64,000 bases of DNA. Source: Erwinia persicina. GTDB lineage: Bacteria; Pseudomonadota; Gammaproteobacteria; Enterobacterales; Enterobacteriaceae. A program made the position numbers and the translations under genes. The notes beneath the pieces are model-generated. The model did not search any database and had not been told where the DNA came from. It worked only from the letters and a program-made list of their open reading frames with translations. Every line of letters starts with the position of its first letter. Positions within the stretch are counted from its first letter, which is position 1. Positions 45,802 through 54,096 of this stretch are shown one piece after another. The DNA is taken from the NCBI RefSeq assembly GCF_014838825.1, contig NZ_JACYMO010000001.1:580566-644565 (forward strand). The letters run 5' to 3'.

Positions 45802-47277
45802 TTACTCGATTTCATTCCACGAGCGACCGTCCCTGGTGATCATGGCCACGGAGGCCACCGGCCCCCAGGTGCCCGCCTGATAAGGCTTCGGTGGCTCTTT
45901 ATCCGATGCCCACGCATCCATGATGGAGTCGACCCACTTCCAGGCTTCTTCCACTTCATCACGACGCACGAACAGCGCCTGAATACCGCGCATCGTTTCC
46001 AGCAGCAGCCGCTCGTAGGCATCTGCCAGATGTGACTGATTGAAGGTTTCGGAGAAGCTCAGATCCAGCTTAGTGGTTTGCAGATTGTGTTTGTGATCCA
46101 ACCCTGGCACTTTGTTGAGGATCTGAATGTCCATGCCTTCGTCCGGCTGCAGACGAATAGTCAGTTTGTTCTGTGGCAGTTCCTGCCAGGTTTCTTTAAA
46201 CAGGTTCAGCGCCGGGTTTTTGAAATAAACCACGACTTCTGAACACTTGGCCGGCAGGCGTTTGCCGGTACGCAGATAGAAAGGAACCCCCGCCCAGCGC
46301 CAGTCGTCGATATCCACGCGGATAGAGACGAAGCTTTCCGTGGTGCTGGATTTATTCGCGCCCTCTTCTTCCAGATAGCCCGGCACTTTTTTGCCCTGCA
46401 CAAAACCGGAAGTGTACTGACCGCGCACCGTTTTTTCGCGCACGTTAGTGTGGTCAATGCGGCGCAGGGAGCGCAGCACTTTCACCTTCTCGTCACGAAT
46501 ACGATCCGCAGACAGGTCGGCCGGTGGCGACATGGCGACCATGGTCAGCACCTGTAACAGGTGGTTCTGGATCATGTCGCGCATCTGACCGGCCTGGTCA
46601 AAGTAACCCCAACGGCCTTCGATGCCCACTTCTTCCGCCACGGTGATCTGCACGTGGTCAATGGTGCGGTTATCCCAGTTGGAGGCGAACAGGGAGTTGG
46701 CAAAGCGCAGTGCCAGCAGGTTGAGCACCGTCTCTTTACCCAGGTAATGGTCAATACGGAACACCTGGTTTTCTTCGAAGTATTCACCCACCTGGTCGTT
46801 GATTTCCTGCGAGGTGGCCAGCGAGGTACCCAGTGGTTTTTCCATCACGACACGCGCCGGACTGGCGTTCAGCTTTGCCTGGCCCAGGCCTTTACAGATT
46901 GCACCAAAGGTGCTTGGCGGCATCGCAAAGTAGTTAATGGTGACGCGTTTCTTCTGGTCAAGCATCTTACCAAGGCGGGGGAAATGACCGCTGTCATTGA
47001 CATCCAGGTTGCAGAAATCGAGGCGGTTGCTGAGTTTGTCCCACAGCGCTTCGTCGATTTTCTCCTTCATAAAGGTTTCCAGTGCCTCGCGTACCACTTT
47101 GGTATAGGCAGCCTTATCCCACTCGGCACGACCTACGCCGATAATGCGGGAATCTTCATGAATCTGACCGGCTTTTTCCAGTTGGTACAGTGAGGGCAAC
47201 AGTTTCCGGCGCGCGAGATCGCCTTTGGCACCGAAAATCACCAGATCGCATGCCTGGGCTGTTTGTGTAACCGCCAT
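45802..47277 (-). CDS. zwf: Glucose-6-phosphate 1-dehydrogenase
   Basis: Zwf oxidises glucose-6-phosphate to 6-phosphogluconolactone with NADP+, opening the oxidative pentose phosphate path. The 491-residue protein has the coenzyme loop [17 protein letters not shown], the active-site RIDHYLGKE and the structural NADP region, and equals E. coli Zwf in length. The 386-nt divergent region to hexR holds two HexR-like sites. Control by HexR is known for zwf in many gammaproteobacteria. Confidence 0.97.
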   Translation of the reverse strand: MAVTQTAQACDLVIFGAKGDLARRKLLPSLYQLEKAGQIHEDSRIIGVGRAEWDKAAYTKVVREALETFMKEKIDEALWDKLSNRLDFCNLDVNDSGHFPRLGKMLDQKKRVTINYFAMPPSTFGAICKGLGQAKLNASPARVVMEKPLGTSLATSQEINDQVGEYFEENQVFRIDHYLGKETVLNLLALRFANSLFASNWDNRTIDHVQITVAEEVGIEGRWGYFDQAGQMRDMIQNHLLQVLTMVAMSPPADLSADRIRDEKVKVLRSLRRIDHTNVREKTVRGQYTSGFVQGKKVPGYLEEEGANKSSTTESFVSIRVDIDDWRWAGVPFYLRTGKRLPAKCSEVVVYFKNPALNLFKETWQELPQNKLTIRLQPDEGMDIQILNKVPGLDHKHNLQTTKLDLSFSETFNQSHLADAYERLLLETMRGIQALFVRRDEVEEAWKWVDSIMDAWASDKEPPKPYQAGTWGPVASVAMITRDGRSWNEIE

Positions 47278-47338
47278 TTCATTCTCCTCGTTGCAGGATT
47301 AGCCTGTCCCTGAAATTCCGTAGTCGGACAGACTCTTA

Positions 47339-47355
47339 TTGTAATTTTGTTTCAA
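47339..47355. promoter_or_regulatory. Candidate HexR operator of zwf
   Basis: TTGTAATTTTGTTTCAA fits the HexR pattern TTGTA-N7-TACAA with one mismatch, 62-78 nt before the zwf start. Confidence 0.5.
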
Positions 47356-47589
47356 TACAATGTACTGCTTTTGCCTGCTCCGCGTAAACCAGACGAAGCC
47401 GCTGCGGCACAATGTATTCAGTCAGTGCTTAATTTAGAGGCAACCTTCCCCGGTCGGCCAGCAGTTTATGCGTAATTTTTCGTCATTTTTGTTACTGTTC
47501 TTACCATTCTGAAAATCAGACACAGCTCAAACTCTGGCAATAAATGTCAATGAATGTCGTTATGCTACTGCCACCCGGGCTGTCGTGCA

Positions 47590-47606
47590 TTGTATATTCT
47601 CTACAA
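47590..47606. promoter_or_regulatory. Candidate HexR operator of hexR (autoregulation)
   Basis: TTGTATATTCTCTACAA has perfect TTGTA/TACAA arms spaced by 7, 58-74 nt before the hexR start. Confidence 0.5.
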
Positions 47607-47663
47607 AATGACATCGATTTCTCCTTTGATTGAAATCGTCAGAATGTATGAACAGGTAGCGCT

Positions 47664-48536
47664 ATGAATATGCTGGAAAAAATCCACGCAGAGCTGGAAA
47701 ATCTGAGCAAGTCAGAACGGAAAGTGGCCGAGGTTATCCTCGGTTCTCCTGCCACGGCGATGCATTCCAGTATTGCCCTGCTGGCCCGCACAGCGGCGGT
47801 CAGTGAACCGACGGTGAACCGTTTCTGTCACCGACTGAAAACGAAAGGCTTCCCGGACTTTAAACTGCAGCTGGCGCAGAGCCTCGCCAGCGGAACGCCC
47901 TATGTCAGCCGCCACGTCGAACAAAACGACACCGTGGAGTCATATTCCGGGAAAATTTTCGAATCGGCAATGGCCGGACTGGATCGGGTCAGGCAGGGCC
48001 TGGATACTGGTGCCGTCAATCGCGCCGTGGACCTGCTGACCCAGTCGAAAAAAATCGCTTTCTTTGGCCTCGGGGCCTCTGCCGCCGTGGCGCATGATGC
48101 AATGAATAAATTTTTTCGTTTCAATGTGCCGGTGATCTATTCTGATGATATTGTCATGCAGCGCATGAGCTGTATGAATAGCGGAGAAGGCGACGTAATG
48201 GTGCTGATTTCCCATACCGGCCGGACCAAAAGTATGGTTGAACTGGCGATGATGGCGCGGGAAAATGATGCCAGCGTGCTGGCCATCACCTCCCCTGACT
48301 CTCCTCTGGCCCGTGAAGCAACCTTAGCCCTAACGCTGGACGTTCCTGAAGATACCGATATTTATATGCCGATGGTTTCCCGCCTGGCGCAGCTCACGCT
48401 GATTGACGTGCTGGCCACCGGTTTTACTCTGCGTCGCGGTGAAAAATTTCGTGATAATCTCAAACGGGTGAAAGAGGCACTGCGGGAGTCCCGGTTTGAT
48501 AAAGACAGCGCGCTCTCACGCCTTGCTGGTCCGTAG
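47664..48536 (+). CDS. hexR: RpiR-family regulator HexR
   Basis: HexR represses central sugar genes (zwf, edd-eda, gap and others) and is released by KDPG. The 290-residue protein has an N-terminal RpiR-type HTH (about 1-77; SKSERKVAEVILGSP, AAVSEPTVNRFCHRL) and a SIS sugar-phosphate-binding domain (about 125-265; AFFGLGASAAVAHDAMNKF, ISHTGRTKSMVELA). Divergent from zwf as in E. coli. ATG 47664 gives MNMLEKIHAELENLSKSERK, the family start. Confidence 0.96.
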   Translation: MNMLEKIHAELENLSKSERKVAEVILGSPATAMHSSIALLARTAAVSEPTVNRFCHRLKTKGFPDFKLQLAQSLASGTPYVSRHVEQNDTVESYSGKIFESAMAGLDRVRQGLDTGAVNRAVDLLTQSKKIAFFGLGASAAVAHDAMNKFFRFNVPVIYSDDIVMQRMSCMNSGEGDVMVLISHTGRTKSMVELAMMARENDASVLAITSPDSPLAREATLALTLDVPEDTDIYMPMVSRLAQLTLIDVLATGFTLRRGEKFRDNLKRVKEALRESRFDKDSALSRLAGP

Positions 48537-48565
48537 TATGACATCTTCTTATTGATGGCAGACCG

Positions 48566-48594
48566 GCGGGGCAAACTCTGTTGCCCCGCTTTGT
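48566..48594 (+). terminator. Terminator of hexR
   Basis: Stem GCGGGGCAA/TTGCCCCGC with a 6-nt loop followed by TTTGTTAT. Confidence 0.8.
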
Positions 48595-48613
48595 TATCCA
48601 GAGTCTGCGACAG

Positions 48614-49415
48614 CTAAACGACATTGACTATCAGAACAGCGCTCGACTGCCACTGACCTGGCTGAACATTTTTCAGTTCAGAGGTGATTTTCAAATAGTT
48701 ATCACCCGCCTGCACATCAATATAGTTCAGCAGGGGCTTATTGTTGATGCTAATGGTGGAGGTACCACCGCCAATATCCAGCGTGGTCTTTCTGTCCGAT
48801 AACGAAAACTGAACGGTCCCTTTTAGTGTACAGTTAACCCATAAATTACTTTCCGCTATGGACTCTGCCATTCTGTCCACCACAACCGTTTTGTGGTCGA
48901 GCACTATTTCGGAAGTCAGTATTTTACATTCAGAGGGGTATGCAGGTAGATACCGGCAGGTTCCGGGGGCATACGTATATTGAACCAGATCGTATGAATA
49001 TACCGTTGCAGCAATACAGTAGTTAGTACCATCATTGGGCTGAGTTCCGAAGAAAACGTAATCGCCTGGGGAATCTGCATATACTTTATTGGCACCGTAA
49101 ACTAACAGGTCCCCGACGGTCTTCATAGCAGGGTTATCTTTAGGTTGTGCAACAAATGTACCTCTGCCGCTTGAAACCTCCTTGCCGTTTATGTTTTTAA
49201 AAATCATCATTTGAAAAAATCACGACTTCCCAGCGGTCTCTCTGTCCATGGCCCCACGTCAATAAACGTTGGCATCCCGTAGGCGACCCGGTGCAATCCT
49301 TCACTCTCAACAAGTCGATGATCCATATTATTATAGATAGGAACCATCCCGGCACCTGCACCTTTAATAAAAAATATCATCATAATTAAAATTAAAAAAA
49401 CCTTTTAAAATTCAT
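48614..49415 (-). pseudogene. Fimbrial-subunit/adhesin-like gene broken by two frameshifts in poly-T runs
   Basis: The longest intact frame (49210 to 48614) has 198 residues ending in a pilin-like beta sheet (DIGGGTSTISINNKPL, GQWQSSAVLIVNV). Upstream, ATG 49415, with AGGTGA before it, starts MNFKRFF and then stops. Adding one T to the T7 run (A7 at 49394-49400 on the plus strand) gives a full signal peptide (FLILIMMIFFIKGAGAG). Adding one T to the T6 run (49214-49219) joins ...GSRDFF to the main frame. The repaired gene is 804 nt, 267 residues. Cysteine pairs and the C-terminal strands suggest a chaperone-usher adhesin, but no usher or chaperone is near. AT-rich, an insertion between hexR and pykA. 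The family call is tentative. Confidence 0.62.
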
Positions 49416-49553
49416 ACATCACCTAATGATAAAATCTTTTAAGTTAAAACACACGCCCCAGAATAAATATATTTCTTCGTTAATCATAAAGGCTGAATGC
49501 TTTTCTGAAAAGCGTTTAATCACTTAAAGTTTAGCCTGGCGCAGGATGAAATA

Positions 49554-49703
49554 ATGGAGAAAATACAAATCAGAAAGAGACATATTAAATCAAAAAAATA
49601 CCATATTGAAAGCTCTAATATAAAAGTGGGCATCAAAGAGATTAAAACCCTTCAGCACTTATTTTTTTTCATAACGTTAAGCACGTTATGCTGGTTTTTT
49701 TGA
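49554..49703 (+). CDS. Candidate 49-residue lysine-rich small protein
   Basis: ATG 49554 with AGGA 8 nt upstream opens a frame to TGA 49703: a very basic N-terminus (MEKIQIRKRHIKSKKYH) and a hydrophobic C-terminal part (HLFFFITLSTLCWFF) that could lie in the membrane. The last 34 bases also form a hairpin plus T7 that looks like a terminator, so the frame may be chance in AT-rich DNA. No family recognised. Confidence 0.3.
   Translation: MEKIQIRKRHIKSKKYHIESSNIKVGIKEIKTLQHLFFFITLSTLCWFF
49670..49701 (+). terminator. Possible terminator in the hexR-pykA insertion
   Basis: CATAACG-TTAAGCA-CGTTATG stem-loop, then CTGG and seven T. The gap between stem and T-run weakens the case. Confidence 0.4.
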
Positions 49704-50027
49704 CGCAATCCCGTCTGAAATTTACAGCTTTCACTTGATAAACCGATGTAGGCATCCACAAGTCGCCAGCATCCGGCCAGAGATGTTTGGCACATAAGTT
49801 AGAATTTTTATCATCGTTATGACGGTTGAAACGCTCTCTGTTTAACGAGCGGACAGATTGTGATATGAGGTGCGGCTATGGCATGATGGAATCTGACATG
49901 TGTCTTGCCGTGGTCAGCCCGCCTGTTTATCCTCTTATGTGCCCAAGAGAGCTGACAGACCTTGCGACACAGACGAGTATATTTAGTCATAGATTCGACA
50001 TAACAATTCACAAAAGGTGTACCCTAA

Positions 50028-51509
50028 ATGATTAACCAGTCGTCTCCAGCCGTAATCCCAAAGTCCACCTCAAGACGTCTCAGAAGAACCAAGATTGTCA
50101 CCACACTGGGCCCCGCCACCGATCGCGATAATAACCTTGAAAAAGTCATCGCTGCCGGCGCCAACGTCGTTCGTTTGAACTTCTCGCATGGCACCGCCGA
50201 AGATCACCAGATGCGTGCGGATAAAGTGCGTGAAATTGCCGCTAAACTCGGCCGCCACGTGGCTATTCTGGGGGACTTACAAGGCCCGAAGATCCGTGTA
50301 TCGACCTTTAAAGAAGGCAAAGTTTTCCTGAATATTGGTGAGCGCTTCCTGCTGGATGCCAGCCTGGGTAAAGGCGAAGGCGACCGTGAGAAAGTCGGCA
50401 TCGACTACAAAGGCCTGCCAGCTGACGTTGTTCCTGGTGATATTCTGCTGCTCGACGACGGCCGCGTTCAGCTGAAAGTGCTGGAAGTTCAGGGCATGAA
50501 AGTGTTTACCGAAGTGACCGTCGGTGGCCCACTGTCCAATAACAAAGGGATTAACAAGCTGGGCGGTGGCCTGTCGGCCGAAGCCCTGACGGAAAAAGAC
50601 AAAGCGGATATTCTGACCGCCGCTAAAATTGGCGTCGACTATCTGGCGGTATCCTTCCCGCGCTGTGGTGAAGATCTGCACTATGCCCGCCGTCTGGCGC
50701 GCGAAGCTGGCTGTGAGGCCATGATTGTCTCCAAGGTAGAGCGCGCAGAAGCCGTAGCCAGCCAGGAAGCGATGGATGACATTATTCTGGCCTCGGATGT
50801 GGTGATGGTCGCCAGGGGTGACCTGGGCGTTGAAATTGGCGACCCTGAGCTGGTCGGGATCCAGAAAGCCCTTATTCGCCGCGCCCGCCAGTTGAACCGT
50901 TCCGTCATTACCGCCACCCAGATGATGGAGTCGATGATCACTAACCCGATGCCAACCCGTGCGGAAGTCATGGACGTGGCCAACGCCGTGCTCGATGGCA
51001 CCGATGCGGTGATGCTGTCAGCGGAAACGGCAGCAGGTCAGTATCCCGCCGAAACCGTCTCTGCCATGGCGAAGGTTTGCCTGGGCGCGGAGAAGATCCC
51101 CAGCATCAACGTCTCCAAGCACCGCCTTGACGTGCAGTTCGATAATATCGAAGAAGCCATCGCGATGTCGGCCATGTATGCGGCGAACCATCTGCAGGGT
51201 GTCACCGCGATTATTACCATGACCGAATCCGGCCGTACCGCGCTGATGACTTCACGTATCACCTCCGGCCTGCCGATTTTTGCCATGTCGCGCCACGAGC
51301 GCACGCTGAACCTCACTGCACTGTATCGTGGCGTGACGCCGGTGTTTTTCGACAGCAACAGCGACGGCGTGGCGGCGGCACACGATGCGGTCAACCTGCT
51401 GCGTGAGAAAGGATTCCTGATGTCAGGCGATCTGGTTATCGTCACTCAGGGCGATGTGATGAGCACCACGGGTACAACCAACACCAGCCGCGTGCTGCGC
51501 GTTGAATAA
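50028..51509 (+). CDS. pykA: Pyruvate kinase II
   Basis: PykA converts phosphoenolpyruvate and ADP to pyruvate and ATP; the type II enzyme is AMP-activated. The 493-residue protein follows E. coli PykA closely: [37 protein letters not shown], the active-site region [33 protein letters not shown] and a C-terminal allosteric domain. It starts at ATG 50028, 13 residues earlier than E. coli (no Met exists at the E. coli start), with AAAGGTG upstream. It is separated from hexR by an AT-rich insertion. Confidence 0.96.
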   Translation: MINQSSPAVIPKSTSRRLRRTKIVTTLGPATDRDNNLEKVIAAGANVVRLNFSHGTAEDHQMRADKVREIAAKLGRHVAILGDLQGPKIRVSTFKEGKVFLNIGERFLLDASLGKGEGDREKVGIDYKGLPADVVPGDILLLDDGRVQLKVLEVQGMKVFTEVTVGGPLSNNKGINKLGGGLSAEALTEKDKADILTAAKIGVDYLAVSFPRCGEDLHYARRLAREAGCEAMIVSKVERAEAVASQEAMDDIILASDVVMVARGDLGVEIGDPELVGIQKALIRRARQLNRSVITATQMMESMITNPMPTRAEVMDVANAVLDGTDAVMLSAETAAGQYPAETVSAMAKVCLGAEKIPSINVSKHRLDVQFDNIEEAIAMSAMYAANHLQGVTAIITMTESGRTALMTSRITSGLPIFAMSRHERTLNLTALYRGVTPVFFDSNSDGVAAAHDAVNLLREKGFLMSGDLVIVTQGDVMSTTGTTNTSRVLRVE

Positions 51510-51519
51510 TACGCTGTGA

Positions 51520-51548
51520 CCTGCCCGGGCACTGTCAGCCCGGGCAGG
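51520..51548 (+). terminator. Strong hairpin after pykA
   Basis: Perfect 11-bp stem CCTGCCCGGGC/GCCCGGGCAGG, 7-nt loop, 10 nt after the pykA stop. Only an interrupted pyrimidine tract (CCTCCTCTTTCC) follows, so it may work as a weak terminator or 3'-end stabiliser. Confidence 0.5.
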
Positions 51549-51717
51549 AAGTGTCCTCCTCTTTCCCCCTCGTTTTTCTGTCGCCCTGTCCGTGCGCTGT
51601 CATCACGCTTTTATTCACATTAGTGCAGTCTGCACAGGTGAAAATGCGGTATGTTAGCGAGCCTGTTCAGGCGACTGCACGTTTTGAACGTTTTGACATA
51701 CCCTGGAGGGAGCCAGA

Positions 51718-52944
51718 ATGGCGTCATATGTCCCCGTGTCGACCCTTACCCGTCGGCACCTTATTTTTCCCCTGTCATTAGTTTTGTTCGAATTTGCGAC
51801 CTATATTGCTCACGATATGATCCAGCCGGGAATGCTGCTGGTCACCCGTGAATTTGGTGTGGGGCCGGAGTGGGTTTCGGCCTCGCTGACGGCCTATCTG
51901 GTCGGCGGCATTGTTTTACAGTGGCTGCTGGGGCCGCTGTCGGACAAACTGGGACGCCGGCCGGTGATGCTGGCAGGCGTCACCTTCTTTATGCTCACCT
52001 GCATGGCCACCCACTGGGTACAGAGCATTGAGCAATTCATTCTGCTGCGCTTTCTGCAGGGGATCAGCCTGTGCTTTATCGGCGCTGTGGGCTATGCCGC
52101 CATTCAGGAGGCCTTCAATGAAGCCCTGAGCGTGCGAATGATGGCGTTGATGGCCAACGTCGCCTTGCTGGCTCCCCTGGCGGGCCCGCTGGCCGGTGCG
52201 GCCTTCCTGGAAATCGGCGACTGGCGCACGATGTTCTGGCTGTTCGCTATCGTCACCGCTGTCGCCCTGGTCGGACTGTGGCGAACCATGCCAGAAACCG
52301 CCGGGGATAAGCAGGTTTCGATCTCCCTGTCGTCCCTGGGTAAAGGCTATCTGGCGCTGTTTAAAGATCGTCAGGTAATGAGCGGCTCTCTGGCTATCGG
52401 CCTGGTGAGCATCCCGTGCCTCGCCTGGGTGGCGCTCTCACCGGTGATCCTGATCCATGATGAGGGGCTGTCCCGTCTTGATTATGCCCTGCTGCAACTG
52501 CCGGTGTTTGTGGCGATGATCGCCGGTAACCTGACGCTGGGTAAGCTGGCATCACGCTTGCCCATCGATCGCCCACTGCGCTTCGGGGCCTGGCCAATCC
52601 TGCTGGGTCTGGGCATCGCTGCGCTGGCCTCGGCGATCGATAATCACAGCTATCTCTGGCTCACGGCCGGACTGAGCCTGTACGGCTTTGGTACCGGGCT
52701 GGTCAACGCCGGGCTCTATCGCCTGACGCTTTTTTCCAGCGAGGCAGGAAAAGGCAGCGTGGCCGCCATGCTCGGCATGATCAGTATTCTGGTCTTTGCT
52801 CTGGGGATCGAACTGGCGAAATTTGCTTATTTCAGCGACGGGTCCCGCGCGTTCAGCCTGGTCAACCTGGCCTTTGGCGTCGTGTGGTTTATTCTGGTGA
52901 GGGGCTTTCTAAAGGAGTGGCAGCGCCGGTCGGTACTTAACTGA
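51718..52944 (+). CDS. mdfA: MdfA-like multidrug MFS transporter
   Basis: A 408-residue, 12-helix DHA1-family antiporter closely related to MdfA (Cmr), which exports chloramphenicol, cationic dyes and other drugs with protons. The two functional acidic residues of TM1 are present as E25 and D33 (LFEFATYIAHDMIQPG; E26 and D34 in MdfA). Motif A GPLSDKLGRRPVM, motif B RFLQGISLCFIGAVGYAAIQE and motif C-like ANVALLAPLAGPLAG follow. GAGGGAG precedes ATG 51718. In E. coli mdfA lies elsewhere, so at this site, between pykA and lpxM, it is a lineage-specific placement. Confidence 0.85.
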   Translation: MASYVPVSTLTRRHLIFPLSLVLFEFATYIAHDMIQPGMLLVTREFGVGPEWVSASLTAYLVGGIVLQWLLGPLSDKLGRRPVMLAGVTFFMLTCMATHWVQSIEQFILLRFLQGISLCFIGAVGYAAIQEAFNEALSVRMMALMANVALLAPLAGPLAGAAFLEIGDWRTMFWLFAIVTAVALVGLWRTMPETAGDKQVSISLSSLGKGYLALFKDRQVMSGSLAIGLVSIPCLAWVALSPVILIHDEGLSRLDYALLQLPVFVAMIAGNLTLGKLASRLPIDRPLRFGAWPILLGLGIAALASAIDNHSYLWLTAGLSLYGFGTGLVNAGLYRLTLFSSEAGKGSVAAMLGMISILVFALGIELAKFAYFSDGSRAFSLVNLAFGVVWFILVRGFLKEWQRRSVLN

Positions 52945-52945
52945 A

Positions 52946-52984
52946 AAACAGGGGGTAACGGGCAGAAGTGTTGCCCCCTGTTTT
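52946..52984. terminator. Bidirectional terminator between mdfA and lpxM
   Basis: AACAGGGGG/CCCCCTGTT stem with an 18-nt loop, flanked by A5 and TTTT. It starts right after the mdfA stop. Confidence 0.75.
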
Positions 52985-52989
52985 GCCTG

Positions 52990-53961
52990 TCACTTCTTTG
53001 GATAAAGCTCCTGGCGATCGTACGGCTCTTTCTCACCCGGCTTACGGGTTTTCAGCAGCTTCAGGATCCAGGTGTACTGTTCCGGATGAGGACGGACAAA
53101 GACTTCCACCTCTTCATTCAGTCGGCGGGCCTGAGAGACATCATCAGCATCTGGCAGGTCGTCCATCGGCGGTCGCAGGTAGATGTCCAGACAATGGGTT
53201 TTACTGTCATAGGACGGGAATAACGGCACAACTTTCGCGCGACAGACTTTCATCATTCTCCCTACCGCAGGCAGCGTAGCCTTATAGGTATCAAAGAATT
53301 CAACAAACTCACTCTGCTCCGCGCCGTGATCCTGGTCAGGCAGGTAATAGCCCCAGTATCCCTGGCGGATAGACATAATAAAGGGTTTGATCCCGTCGTT
53401 GCGCGCGTGCATACGCCCGCCAAAACGGCGGCGCACACGGTTCCAGACATAATCCATCACCGGGTTACTCTGGTTGTGGAACATGGCCGCCATCGGCTGC
53501 CCCTCAGACGCCAGTACCATCGCAGGCAGGTCAACAGCCCAGGCGTGAGGCACGAGAAAAATGACATTTTTCCCGTCACGCTGTAGTTCTTCGATAATTT
53601 CTCTGCCGTGCCAGCGGATGCGCTTTTTAGCGTGTTCCGGGCGCAGGGCCAGTTCGGCCATCATCGCCATCGACTGCGGGGCGACGGCAAACATCTCATC
53701 GATGATCGCTTCGCGCTCGCTTTCGGATTTATCAGTCATGCAGTACAGCAGGTTGATCTGCGCACGACGACGTGCGCTGCGGGCGAATTTTCCCGCCAGC
53801 CGGCCAAGCGAGCCCAGCAGGGGATCCCGCACACGCGGTGTTAACAGGGCGAGACCAACAAACGCGCCTACGCCCAACCAGCTTCCCCAGTAACGCGGTA
53901 ATAAAAAACTTCTTTTAAAAGTGGGTATAAATTCAATCTGACTTTTTTTTGTGTTTTCCAT
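52990..53961 (-). CDS. lpxM: Lipid A myristoyltransferase LpxM
   Basis: LpxM (MsbB) adds the last acyl chain, myristate, to Kdo2-lipid A at the inner face of the cytoplasmic membrane. The 323-residue protein has the HX4D catalytic motif (HAWAVD, with Ala where E. coli has Gly), an N-terminal hydrophobic helix (about 24-43), the block YVWNRVRRRFGGRMHARNDG and the conserved QGYWGYYLPDQDHG. Length equals E. coli. ATG 53961 (MENTKKSQ) matches the family and has GAGG upstream; the longer frame to 54009 was rejected. Confidence 0.95.
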   Translation of the reverse strand: MENTKKSQIEFIPTFKRSFLLPRYWGSWLGVGAFVGLALLTPRVRDPLLGSLGRLAGKFARSARRRAQINLLYCMTDKSESEREAIIDEMFAVAPQSMAMMAELALRPEHAKKRIRWHGREIIEELQRDGKNVIFLVPHAWAVDLPAMVLASEGQPMAAMFHNQSNPVMDYVWNRVRRRFGGRMHARNDGIKPFIMSIRQGYWGYYLPDQDHGAEQSEFVEFFDTYKATLPAVGRMMKVCRAKVVPLFPSYDSKTHCLDIYLRPPMDDLPDADDVSQARRLNEEVEVFVRPHPEQYTWILKLLKTRKPGEKEPYDRQELYPKK

Positions 53962-54046
53962 GCACTCGCCTCGGACAATAACGGGCTTATGATAGTGCTG
54001 ACGAGGCATTTTGCAAAGTTATTGGCAAGAATGCTCATTTTTCACT

Positions 54047-54082
54047 AAAAAAAAGCCGATGGCATCACCCATCGGCTTTTTT
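54047..54082. terminator. Terminator of mepM (bidirectional)
   Basis: GCCGATGG/CCATCGGC stem, 6-nt loop, A8 on one side and T6 on the other; lies after the mepM stop and upstream of lpxM. Confidence 0.88.
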
Positions 54083-54096
54083 ATGGTGCAGCAAGG

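Larger units (their letters stand above)
49416..50027. other. AT-rich 612-nt region upstream of pykA
   Basis: Low-GC DNA unlike its neighbours, part of the insertion between hexR and pykA. It contains one candidate 49-codon frame with a hairpin near its end (listed apart) and, at its right end, the pykA promoter. A 69-codon frame at 49826 uses a TTG start and overlaps pykA; it is not believed. Confidence 0.55.

Noticed and set aside
49826-50035. 69-codon frame just before pykA
   Set aside because: Starts with TTG, overlaps the pykA start, no ribosome-binding site or homology.
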